12,477 nucleotides of DNA. Source: JBGPEQ01 sp050180895. GTDB lineage: Bacteria > Pseudomonadota > Alphaproteobacteria > Dongiales > Dongiaceae. The notes below the pieces were generated by a model. That model saw only the letters and a program-made list of their open reading frames with translations, was not told the origin of the DNA and did no database searches. The DNA is taken from the NCBI GenBank assembly GCA_050180895.1, contig JBFXDS010000026.1, positions 1-12,477 on the forward strand. Direction: 5' to 3'. Each line of letters begins with the position of its first letter. The first letter of the stretch is position 1. Of the stretch, positions 7,006 through 12,477 are shown piece after piece. Made by a program: the position numbers and the translations under genes.

Positions 7006-7054
7006 TAGGCAGTCCCGGCTCGGGCACCCTGACGAGCGGCGTTCACTGCGGACC

Positions 7055-7243
7055 GTCTTGAACAGGTCCGGCATGGTCCTCTCGATCTTCTGCCAGATGC
7101 TGCCCTCGAAATAGGTGTTGCCCGGCGACACCGTGTTGACGCGGATGTGCTTCGCCGCCAGCGTGCTCGTCAGGCGCGAGGCGTAGTGGATGGGCGCCAC
7201 CTCCACTGTGCGCGAGGGGTCATGCGTCATGTCGATTGCGAAC
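7055..7243 (-). pseudogene. Truncated SDR copy with an internal deletion
   Basis: Remnant of a short-chain dehydrogenase closely related to the intact gene at 8042-8803. Bases 7055-7199 match 8190-8334 with about 12 mismatches by hand count (roughly 92% identity), encoding HYASRL-STLA-KHIRVNTVS and the following segment down to MPDLFKT. To the right, 7200-7243 match 8444-8487 less well (SVRTVE region). The 108 bases between, including the catalytic Ser and Tyr-x-x-x-Lys motif, are missing in frame. In the intact copy the missing part is flanked by two AGCGCCGCTT repeats (8328-8337, 8436-8445), which explains the deletion. Both gene ends are gone: homology stops near 7054, beside the regulator promoter, and near 7243, inside the antitoxin frame. 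Not functional as an enzyme. Confidence 0.88.
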
Positions 7244-7607
7244 GAATGCCGCGACGCCTTCGCGGTGCGCTCCGTTTATCGACCCTCGCCAACGACGCCC
7301 GGCCGGCGGCGCGCATCGTCCCGAGCGCCCGCATCACCGCGCTCGGCTCGCGCGCGATCACCGTTAGGAATGCCCGCGCGGCGCCGGAGGGCCGCGCGGC
7401 GCCCTGCTCCCACTTCTGGAGGTTGCGTACGCTGAAGCCGAAGCGGTCGGCGAACTCGCTCTGCGATAGTTCCAGGCGTTCGCGCGCAGCCTTGATCTCG
7501 CCGGGCGGGATCTCCCACACCCGCATGCCTCTGGCGCGGCGTCCTTCGACGTAGGCGATGGCCTCCCGCAAGCCGGTCGCGAGTTCATCCGCCACCTTCT
7601 TACTCAT
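7227..7607 (-). CDS. HigA/NadS-like XRE antitoxin of a type II toxin-antitoxin pair
   Basis: A 126-residue antitoxin. The core (about residues 30-95) carries WEIPPGEIKAARERLELSQ, then EFADRFGFSVRNLQKWEQGAARPSGAARAFLTVI, the DNA-binding helix-turn-helix of HigA/NadS-type antitoxins. The ATG at 7605-7607 overlaps the TGA of the upstream toxin gene as ATGA, and GGAGAGA lies a few bases upstream. Toxin-first order is typical of HigBA-like pairs. Homologues usually end shortly after a segment like EPEAVMRALG. Here a basic tail of about 24 residues (RASLARVDKRSAPRRRRGIR...) continues, and its last residues and stop codon lie in DNA derived from the SDR remnant. The original stop may have been lost. 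It should bind the toxin and repress the pair's promoter. Confidence 0.85.
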   Translation of the reverse strand: MSKKVADELATGLREAIAYVEGRRARGMRVWEIPPGEIKAARERLELSQSEFADRFGFSVRNLQKWEQGAARPSGAARAFLTVIAREPSAVMRALGTMRAAGRASLARVDKRSAPRRRRGIRSQST

Positions 7608-7969
7608 TGCATGTCTCTCCGGCTGCGCTGACGTTTCATGCTGTCCTTCAACTGCTGTGCCAACTTGCCCATGGCATTGCGCTCCGCCGCGGTCAGATCC
7701 GCCTTCTCTTTCTTGGTGTAGAGCTGCAAAAGGAACACAGGCCAACCTTCGTCATAAAAGTAGTAGATGACCCGAACGCCGCCGCTCTTGCCGCGTGCCC
7801 CGACTGCGTAGCGCCACTTCCGCACGCCATGCGTACCTGGAATCACGGCGCCGGCCCAAGGGTTCCTGGCAAGGCCGTCGACGATGCCATCCCGCTCAAG
7901 CTCGCTCAAGCGCTTGCCGGCCTTGGCCGCAAACAGCGATGACTCGACGACAGTATGCCATTTCCCCAC
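7604..7969 (-). CDS. HigB/RelE-family toxin
   Basis: Toxin of the pair, a RelE/HigB-fold ribosome-dependent mRNA endonuclease by family. HTVVESSLFAAKAGKRLSE begins the fold. GLARNPWAGAVIPGTHGVRKWRYA and GKSGGVRVIYYFYDEGWPVFLLQLYTKKEKADLTAAERNAM are the diagnostic segments; the Arg/Lys and Tyr residues expected at the active-site face are present. The C-terminus is basic (MKRQRSRRDMQ). The start is uncertain. GTG 7969 gives 121 residues and places the conserved TVVE near the N-terminus, as in homologues. TTG 8005 would add 12 residues but sits on the predicted -35 box. With the promoter proposed here the mRNA would begin almost at GTG 7969, making it leaderless. GC content is lower than in neighbours (AT-rich stretches near 7700-7780), suggesting acquisition. 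Confidence 0.87.
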   Translation of the reverse strand: MGKWHTVVESSLFAAKAGKRLSELERDGIVDGLARNPWAGAVIPGTHGVRKWRYAVGARGKSGGVRVIYYFYDEGWPVFLLQLYTKKEKADLTAAERNAMGKLAQQLKDSMKRQRSRRDMQ

Positions 7970-7976
7970 CTCGACA

Positions 7977-8005
7977 TCTATACCCAATTTGGGTATGGGC
8001 GGCAA
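7977..8005 (-). promoter_or_regulatory. Toxin-antitoxin promoter with palindromic operator
   Basis: The 17-base perfect palindrome ATACCCAATTTGGGTAT (7980-7996) has 8-bp arms around one base. On the minus strand, TTGCCG (8000-8005) and TATAGA (7977-7982), each matching 4 of 6 consensus positions, are exactly 17 bases apart, and the palindrome fills the spacer. This is the expected layout for autoregulation by an antitoxin or toxin-antitoxin complex. Confidence 0.65.
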
Positions 8006-8041
8006 CCGCTCATGATTGCCCTTTGGTGAAGGTCATGCCCC

Positions 8042-8803
8042 TCAGTACTGCACCCTGTTCGTCAGCGCCCCGTCCACCACCAGGTTCACGCCGGTGATGA
8101 AGCTCGCGCGCGGGCTCGCCAGGAATACCGCCGCGTTCGCCACCTCCAGGTCGGTCGCCATGCGGCCCCAGGGGTTCTTCGCCAGCGCGGTCTTGAACAG
8201 GTCGGGCATGTTCTTCTCGATCTTCTGCCAGATGCCGCCCTCGAAATAGGTGTTGCCGGGCGACACCGTGTTTACCCGGATATGCTTGGGCGCCAGCGTG
8301 CTCGCCAGGCGCGAGGCGTAGTGGATGAGCGCCGCTTTGAAGGTGCCGTAGGCCGGGCTGGTGAAGTCGAACTCCAGGCCGGAGACCGAGGCGATCATCA
8401 GGATCGCGCCGGCGTCGGATTTCTCGATGAAGGGAAGCGCCGCTTCCACCGTGCGCACGCTGTGCAGCATGTCGATCTCGAACTCGTTCTGCCAAGCGCT
8501 CTCGCTCCGGTCCATGTCGAGCGCGCTCACGTTGGCGACGGCGATGTCGATGCCGCCGAGCGCCTCGCCCGCGCGCTTCACCCAGCCGGCGAGCGCCGTC
8601 CCGTCGCGCACGTCGAAGGCCTCGCCCGTGGCCTTCACCCCCTTGCCCTTCAGCGCCGCCACGGCCGCTTCCACCTCGCCCGCGTTGCGCGCGCAGATGG
8701 CGACGTAGCAGCCCTCCTCGGCCAGCATGTCGGCGATCGCCCGCCCGATTCCCTTGCTGCCGCCGGTGATGATGGCCTTGCGGCCCTTCAGCTTCAGATC
8801 CAT
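8042..8803 (-). CDS. Short-chain dehydrogenase/reductase (SDR)
   Basis: A 253-residue classical SDR, probably a cytoplasmic NAD(P)-dependent oxidoreductase. The cofactor motif TGGSKGIG spans residues 13-20. A catalytic serine occurs in MIASVSG (Ser141 or Ser139) and the Tyr152-x-x-x-Lys156 pair is in AYGTFK. RVNTVSPGNTYFEGG and the C-terminal FITGVNLVVDGAL are standard. The usual NNAG stabilising motif after beta-strand 4 reads ANVSA (residues 90-94), a variant. Arg39 in ICARN suggests NADP preference. The start ATG 8803 is well supported by GGGGAGGA six bases upstream. It sits between the toxin gene and the class V aminotransferase on the same strand, 188 bases from the latter. A truncated paralogue lies at 7055-7243. 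Substrate unknown; a 3-oxoacyl-ACP-reductase-type annotation would be only a fold label. Confidence 0.93.
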   Translation of the reverse strand: MDLKLKGRKAIITGGSKGIGRAIADMLAEEGCYVAICARNAGEVEAAVAALKGKGVKATGEAFDVRDGTALAGWVKRAGEALGGIDIAVANVSALDMDRSESAWQNEFEIDMLHSVRTVEAALPFIEKSDAGAILMIASVSGLEFDFTSPAYGTFKAALIHYASRLASTLAPKHIRVNTVSPGNTYFEGGIWQKIEKNMPDLFKTALAKNPWGRMATDLEVANAAVFLASPRASFITGVNLVVDGALTNRVQY

Positions 8804-8946
8804 GGCTGGTCCTCCCCGGAAGATCGTTGCCGCGCCAAGCCTAGCGCCGAATCGCGCCCGCCGCTACGCCGCGCCGCGCGGATGCATCGACGTGAGCAGA
8901 TCCCGCTTGCGCGACGGGCGAGTCTGGCGGCGTCGCCGGCCTGCGC

Positions 8947-8988
8947 CGCGAGGCTCGCGAATATCGGCGTTCATCTGCGTTCATCTGC
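8947..8988. repeat. Short palindrome and 10-bp tandem repeat after the aminotransferase gene
   Basis: GTTCATCTGC occurs twice in tandem (8969-8978, 8979-8988), ending three bases from the stop codon of the aminotransferase gene. It is followed, in that gene's direction, by the perfect palindrome CGCGAGGCTCGCG (8947-8959). Similar GCAGATGAAC-type motifs recur between genes in many bacteria, but I see no other copy in this window. No T-run follows, so termination is uncertain. The rest of 8804-8991 shows no gene. Confidence 0.55.
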
Positions 8989-8991
8989 GGT

Positions 8992-10203
8992 TCAAGCATC
9001 TTTCGGCGCTACTGCGCTTGGACCGCGCGGCGCGGCCAGATAGTCCATCGCCGCCTGGGCGCCGCCCGTCCGGTGCGGCACGCCGGCGAGGCTCAGGCCC
9101 ATCTCGACCCCGCACAACGTTCCCATCAGCATCAGGTCGTTGAAGCTGCCGAGATGGCCGATGCGGAACACCTTGCCCGCCAGCTTCGATAGCCCCGCGC
9201 CGAGCGACAGGTCGAAAGCCGCCAGCGCCGCTTTCCGGAAGGCGTCGGCATCGTGGCCGGCGGGCATCAGGACCGCGGTCAGCGTGCTCGAATATTCCGC
9301 GGGATCGGCGCACAGAATCTCGAGCCCCCAGGCCCGGACGGCCCGCCGCGTCGCCTCGGCGTGGCGGTCGTGTCGCGCGAAGACGTTGTCGAGGCCCTCC
9401 TCCGTCAGCATCGCCAGCGCCTCGTGCAGGCCGTAGAGCAGGTTGGTCGCCGGCGTGTAGGGGAAGAAGCCGGCCTTGTTGGCGGCCAGCATGGGCGCCC
9501 AGTCCCAGTAGCTGCGCGGCAGCCGGGCGGTCTTCTGGCTCGCCAGCGCCTTGGCGCTGATGGCGTTGAACGACAGCCCCGGTGGCAGCATCAAGCCCTT
9601 CTGCGAGCCGGCCACCGTAACGTCGACGCCCCAGTCGTCGTGGCGATAGTCGATCGACGCCAGCGAGGAAATGGTATCGACCATGAACAGCGCCGGATGG
9701 CGGGCCGCGTCGATCGCCCGCCGGATGGCGGCGATGCGGCTGGTCACGCCGGTGGAGGTCTCGTTGTGTACCACCGCCACGGCCTTGATCGCGTGCGCCC
9801 GGTCCTCGGCCAGCCGCGCTTCGACGGCGGCGGGGTCGACGCCGTGGCGCCAGTCGCCGGCGATGAACGCCGCCTGGAGCCCGAGCCGCTGGGCCAGGTC
9901 GCGCCACAGCGCGGCGAAATGGCCGGTCTCGGCCATGAGGACCCGATCGCCGGCCGACAGCGTGTTGACCAGGGCCGCCTCCCACGCGCCGGTGCCGGAG
10001 GCGGGATAGATCACCACGTCCCCGCTCGTCTTGAAGACGGTCTTGAGCCCGGCCAGGATCGCGCGGCACAACGCGCCGAATTCCGGCCCGCGATGGTCGA
10101 TGGTGGGGTGGTCGATGGCGCGGAGGATCCGGTCCGGAACGTTCGTCGGACCGGGGATCTGAAGAAAGTGCCGGCCGCTCGGCGCGTTGCTGAATCGGAT
10201 CAT
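8992..10203 (-). CDS. Class V aminotransferase, serine-glyoxylate type
   Basis: PLP-dependent fold-type I aminotransferase of class V, 403 residues from ATG 10203. Numbering from the first ATG, 10209: the N-terminal LQIPGPTNVPDRILRA and DHRGPEF are typical of serine-glyoxylate and alanine-glyoxylate aminotransferases. YPASGTGAWEAA (69-79) binds the PLP phosphate, Asp178 in FMVDTISSL pairs with the pyridine nitrogen, and Lys204 in GSQKGLMLPPG forms the Schiff base. Arg349 in FRIGHLG should bind the substrate carboxylate. Expected reaction: transfer of an amino group from serine or alanine to glyoxylate. Closely related PhnW- or PucG-type activities cannot be excluded. ATG 10209 touches the GGGAGG site (10210-10215), whereas ATG 10203 lies six bases from it, so the latter is preferred. 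It may share a physiological role with the downstream SDR. Confidence 0.92.
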   Translation of the reverse strand: MIRFSNAPSGRHFLQIPGPTNVPDRILRAIDHPTIDHRGPEFGALCRAILAGLKTVFKTSGDVVIYPASGTGAWEAALVNTLSAGDRVLMAETGHFAALWRDLAQRLGLQAAFIAGDWRHGVDPAAVEARLAEDRAHAIKAVAVVHNETSTGVTSRIAAIRRAIDAARHPALFMVDTISSLASIDYRHDDWGVDVTVAGSQKGLMLPPGLSFNAISAKALASQKTARLPRSYWDWAPMLAANKAGFFPYTPATNLLYGLHEALAMLTEEGLDNVFARHDRHAEATRRAVRAWGLEILCADPAEYSSTLTAVLMPAGHDADAFRKAALAAFDLSLGAGLSKLAGKVFRIGHLGSFNDLMLMGTLCGVEMGLSLAGVPHRTGGAQAAMDYLAAPRGPSAVAPKDA

Positions 10204-10238
10204 GGGCATCCTCCCGCCTGGGCTCGTGCATCGGGCGG

Positions 10239-10244
10239 ACTATA
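10239..10244 (-). promoter_or_regulatory. Possible -10 element for the aminotransferase gene
   Basis: TATAGT on the minus strand matches 5 of 6 consensus bases. It would start transcription near 10232, about 30 bases before ATG 10203 and its GGGAGG site. No good -35 box is visible at 16-18 bases, so the call is weak. Confidence 0.25.
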
Positions 10245-10306
10245 CCCGGCACCCGGATGAGGCCGCACCGATACCAGGTCTTCTCGTCTCACGTCGCTGA
10301 TTCCAG

Positions 10307-10339
10307 TTGACGTCGGCACAGAATGTTCTTATTTTGTTC
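10307..10339 (+). promoter_or_regulatory. Candidate LexA-controlled promoter, no assigned gene
   Basis: TTGACG (10307-10312, 5 of 6) and TATTTT (10330-10335, 4 of 6) are exactly 17 bases apart on the + strand. GTTCTTATTTTGTTC (10325-10339) is an exact match to GTTC-N7-GTTC, the LexA box known for Alphaproteobacteria, and it overlaps the -10 box. Transcription would start near 10342. The nearest + strand gene starts at 10895. The box is also 122 bases upstream of the aminotransferase on the other strand, but the promoter elements point away from that gene. Confidence 0.5.
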
Positions 10340-10637
10340 GAAGCAGGCCACCCCTTCGGTCTGCGACGGCGAGGTTCCTGCGCGGACGGCGCGTGCCCTC
10401 GTTCGGGCTTTTTGACATCGTGGATCGGACTATTGCGAAACCCGCCGGCGGCGATGGCATCGGCGCGCCCTCCCGCCGGCATACGGAGACGATGGGCCTC
10501 CTGGCGGTCACGCAATCTACCACAGGGTTGAATTTCGAGTTTTCGATGTCGAGGGTACCTCCCGCCACGACCGGTCCGGGCACCGCCGCATCCCAGCCGC
10601 CCCGCTGGGCATGGGGTCCATCGCGCGGTTTTCAATG
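10340..10637. other. Intergenic stretch without a recognised gene
   Basis: No frame here shows a known domain. A minus-strand open frame (10329-10583, 84 codons) and + strand frames lack convincing ribosome-binding sites and have mixed codon use. The only notable element is a short stem with a T-run at 10395-10413. A decayed gene, a small RNA or simple spacer are all possible. Confidence 0.4.
10395..10413 (+). terminator. Weak intrinsic-terminator-like hairpin
   Basis: GCCC (10395-10398) and GGGC (10405-10408) form a 4-bp all-GC stem with a 6-base loop, directly followed by TTTTT (10409-10413). The stem is short. Its interest is the position about 55-70 bases after the predicted start of the LexA-type promoter, which would define a transcript of about 70 nucleotides. 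Confidence 0.25.
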
Positions 10638-10737
10638 CGTAGGGGCGAGCGGCGCTCGCCCTTGTGCCCCGAAACCGAAACCCGCTCATCGGGACTCTTT
10701 GCCAACCGTTACCGGGCGAGCGCCGCTCGCCCCTACG
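10638..10737. repeat. REP/BIME-like pair of inverted nested palindromes
   Basis: Two 24-base units (10638-10661 and 10714-10737) are perfect reverse complements of one another, separated by 52 bases. Each unit is itself a hairpin: GGGCGAGC pairs with GCTCGCCC around a 3-base loop. The first begins with GTAG and the second ends with CTAC, the tetranucleotide head seen in REP elements mobilised by REP-associated tyrosine transposases. Two inverted REPs with a linker make a BIME. No transposase gene is in the window, so any mobilising enzyme would be elsewhere. Confidence 0.8.
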
Positions 10738-10791
10738 AGCCGCCCCGGCGCAGCCTTTTCTCGCTGGACAAGGGGTTCATCCGCCGCTTTT

Positions 10792-10815
10792 GGGGTTCGC
10801 CCCGGCGATCGCCGG
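10792..10815 (+). other. Palindromes in the leader of the DUF4139 gene
   Basis: GGGG-TTCG-CCCC (10792-10803) is a 4-bp stem with a TTCG loop. It overlaps by two bases the perfect 14-base palindrome CCGGCGATCGCCGG (10802-10815). Both lie 80-100 bases upstream of the DUF4139 start and may fold in its 5' leader. No promoter or riboswitch family was recognised here. Confidence 0.3.
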
Positions 10816-10894
10816 AAACCCGTCTCCGGTCGGCCCTTGCCGGCCGGCCCGCCTTCGGCAACAACAGCCCTTCAGCAACCGAGGTAACGCACGC

Positions 10895-12331
10895 ATGAAC
10901 GAGCGCATGAGCCGCCGGCGCATCCTGCTGGCATCCGCCTGTCTCGCCGCCGTCGCCGGGCTCGGCACGGCCGCGTCCCCGGCGCGGGCCCAGGAGGTCC
11001 GCGTCGCCCAGCAGGAGCAGACCGCCGTCGCCGTCACCATCTACAACGAGAACCTGGCCCTGGTGAAGGACCGCCGCCGCGTCGCCCTGGAGCCGGGCAT
11101 CCAGAGCCTGGCCTTCATCGACGTCAGCGCGCAGATGCGGCCGGAGACGGCGCTGCTGCACAGCGCGGGCGGCCAGGTCAGCGTGCTCGAGCAGAACTTC
11201 GAGTTCGACCTGCTCACCCCGGAGAAGTTGCTGGAGGAGTCGGTCGGCGAGACCGTCCGGGTCATCAAGACGAATCCGGAGACCGGCGCCGAGACGGTCG
11301 AGGAGGCGCGCATCCTCAGCGTCGTCGGCGGCCTCGTGCTCCGCATCGGCGATCGCATCGAGACCGCCTATCCCGGCCGAGTCGTCTTCGACCGGGTGCC
11401 GTCGCGCCTGCGCGCCCGCCCCACCCTGGTGCTGGAGCTGCAGAACACCAATCCCAGCGAACAGCAGGTCGAGCTCAGCTATCTCACCGGCGGCCTCGCC
11501 TGGAAGGCCGACTATGTCGCCCAGCTCGCGGCCGACGAGAAGACCCTGGATCTCGACGGCTGGGTCACCCTCACCAACACCAGCGGCACCGAGTACCGCG
11601 ACGCGCGGCTGCAGCTCGTCGCCGGCGACGTCAACCAAGTGCAGCCGATGCTGCGCCGCGAGGCCATGACCATGGCGGCCGACGCCGCCGGCGCGCCGCC
11701 GCCGATGGCCCAGGAGGAGCTGTTCGAATACCACCTCTACACGCTGGGACGGCCCACCACCATCGCCGACAACCAGACCAAGCAGGTGGCGCTGCTCGCC
11801 GGCGACGGCATCCCCGTCACCAAGGAATACCGCTTCGTCAATGTCGGCACGGCCTACAACTACCGGGTCGGCGACCTGGCCCGCGTCAACCCGACCGTGC
11901 GCATCGCCTTCGACAACGAGGAGGCCGATCATCTCGGCGTGCCGCTGCCCAAGGGCATCATCCGCGTCTACAAGAACGACACCAGCGGCCAGGCCCTCTT
12001 CGTCGGCGAGGACTCGGTCGACCACACGCCCAAGGGCGAGACCGTGCATCTCGATCTCGGCCAGGCCTTCGACGTCACGGCGCAACCGCGGCAGACGGAG
12101 TTCGAGCAGCTCTCCGACCGCGTCTTCGAGGCCGCCTTCGAGATCGAGGTCAAGAACGCCAAGACGGAGGCGGTGACGGTGACGGTGGCCGAGCAGTTCC
12201 CGGCCGAGTGGCGGATCGTCAGCGAGAGCCACCCGCACGAGAAGGTCCAGGCCTTCCAGGCCGAATGGCAGGTCCCCGTCCCCGCCGAGGGCAGCGCGGT
12301 CCTCGCCTACCGCGTCCGCGTCACCTTCTGA
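10895..12331 (+). CDS. Secreted DUF4139 domain-containing protein
   Basis: A 478-residue protein. The N-terminus carries a signal peptide with a twin-arginine-like motif (SRRRILLAS), a hydrophobic stretch (ACLAAVAGLGTAA) and an ARA-QE cleavage site near residues 32-33, so it is exported, perhaps by Tat. The mature part opens with VAVTIYNENLALVKDRRRVAL, the usual start of DUF4139 proteins. The main domain runs from about residue 190 to the end, with LSYLTGGLAWKADYVAQL, WVTLTNTSGTEYRDARLQLVAGDVN, and a C-terminal beta-rich half ending in LAYRVRVTF. DUF4139 proteins have no assigned biochemical activity; some relatives are called mucoidy inhibitor A. ATG 10895 is chosen for GAGGTAA at 10881-10887 and for the signal peptide. 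An in-frame extension upstream to 10664 reads through the REP-like pair and is not coding. An ATG at 10907 is an alternative. Confidence 0.9.
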   Translation: MNERMSRRRILLASACLAAVAGLGTAASPARAQEVRVAQQEQTAVAVTIYNENLALVKDRRRVALEPGIQSLAFIDVSAQMRPETALLHSAGGQVSVLEQNFEFDLLTPEKLLEESVGETVRVIKTNPETGAETVEEARILSVVGGLVLRIGDRIETAYPGRVVFDRVPSRLRARPTLVLELQNTNPSEQQVELSYLTGGLAWKADYVAQLAADEKTLDLDGWVTLTNTSGTEYRDARLQLVAGDVNQVQPMLRREAMTMAADAAGAPPPMAQEELFEYHLYTLGRPTTIADNQTKQVALLAGDGIPVTKEYRFVNVGTAYNYRVGDLARVNPTVRIAFDNEEADHLGVPLPKGIIRVYKNDTSGQALFVGEDSVDHTPKGETVHLDLGQAFDVTAQPRQTEFEQLSDRVFEAAFEIEVKNAKTEAVTVTVAEQFPAEWRIVSESHPHEKVQAFQAEWQVPVPAEGSAVLAYRVRVTF

Positions 12332-12363
12332 GAAGCAGCTGGAATCGACGTCCTGCGTCCTTC

Positions 12364-12417
12364 GACAGGCTCAGGATGAGGGCCTGTCTTCGTGCCACCA
12401 AGATTCCCCCTCATCCT
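12364..12417. repeat. Interspersed inverted repeat downstream of the DUF4139 gene
   Basis: GACAGGC (12364-12370) pairs with GCCTGTC (12382-12388) around an 11-base loop, and AGGATGAGGG (12373-12382) pairs with CCCTCATCCT (12408-12417). The two foldings overlap. The string CCTTCGACAGGCTCAGGATG is familiar as an intergenic repeat in many bacterial genomes, and the second arm appears truncated after CATCCT. It begins 33 bases after the stop codon and could act in mRNA 3' end formation. Confidence 0.6.
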
Positions 12418-12459
12418 TGTAAGTTGAGATCGTCCGCATCGAGTAGAGTAGGAGGTGCG

Positions 12460-12477
12460 GTGGCAGTGGGGAGTCCG
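12460..12477 (+). CDS. Possible start of a gene cut by the window end
   Basis: GTG at 12460 follows AGGAGG (12450-12455) by four bases, a strong ribosome-binding site arrangement. Only six codons are visible before the window ends, so neither product nor reality can be judged. Confidence 0.22.

Noticed and set aside
10204..10209. Aminotransferase start at the upstream ATG
   Set aside because: It directly abuts the GGGAGG site with no spacing; the ATG at 10201-10203 lies at the correct six bases.
10203..10339. LexA control of the aminotransferase gene
   Set aside because: The box overlaps a promoter on the opposite strand and lies 122 bases from the aminotransferase start, and this enzyme family is not a known SOS member.
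10329..10583. 84-codon minus-strand frame between the aminotransferase and the REP-like pair
   Set aside because: No recognised domain, no start with a clear ribosome-binding site, and mixed codon use; possibly a decayed gene but not supportable.
10638..10737. CRISPR-like repeat pair
   Set aside because: The two units are inverted, not direct, each is self-complementary, there is only one 52-base interval and no cas gene is present.
10664..10894. N-terminal extension of the DUF4139 protein
   Set aside because: It would translate through the second REP-like palindrome and place a signal peptide in the middle of the protein; a better start with a ribosome-binding site is at 10895.
10733..12238. 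501-codon minus-strand open frame opposite the DUF4139 gene
   Set aside because: Low-complexity composition (Leu, Asp, Glu, Gly, Arg) and no motif. The + strand frame has a signal peptide, a ribosome-binding site and a clear family match.

Overview
The window looks like a chromosomal accessory stretch of a GC-rich alphaproteobacterium, probably Rhodospirillales- or Hyphomicrobiales-like. Three things support this: strong G/C preference at third codon positions, gene types typical of that class (a PotABCD-type importer with a cupin-containing XRE regulator, a class V aminotransferase, an SDR), and one sequence matching the alphaproteobacterial LexA box GTTC-N7-GTTC. No tRNA, rRNA, CRISPR array or complete insertion sequence was seen.

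Left part, + strand (1-2258): a possible C-terminal gene fragment at the edge; a DOPA 4,5-dioxygenase-family gene interrupted by an in-frame TAG; a SnoaL/NTF2-like protein; and an AI-2E/YdiK-type membrane protein that may be preceded by a 19-codon leader ORF.

Central part, - strand (2359-6943): a five-gene unit transcribed right to left. It encodes an XRE-cupin regulator, a periplasmic PotD-like binding protein, a PotA-like ATPase, a PotB-like permease and a PotC-like permease. The last three are tightly coupled (4-nt overlap, 4-nt gap). A 10-bp GC hairpin lies between the binding-protein and ATPase genes, and a 7-bp-arm dyad overlaps the putative promoter of the regulator.

Right-central part, - strand (7055-10203): a truncated SDR copy with an in-frame 108-bp deletion, then a HigBA-like toxin-antitoxin pair with a 17-bp perfect palindrome in its likely promoter, then an intact SDR paralogue, then a serine-glyoxylate-type class V aminotransferase. 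The toxin-antitoxin pair is therefore bracketed by two directly repeated SDR segments of about 145 bp, and the antitoxin reading frame ends inside SDR-derived DNA.

Right part (10204-12477): a 690-bp intergenic region holding a candidate LexA-controlled + strand promoter with no obvious gene behind it, and a REP/BIME-like pair of nested palindromes. Then comes a secreted DUF4139 protein, and finally a short 3' repeat of the family often found between bacterial genes.

The least explained elements are the orphan SOS-type promoter, the toxin-antitoxin pair between SDR copies, the amber-interrupted dioxygenase and the REP-like pair. No clearly new multi-gene system is visible; the main genes belong to known families.
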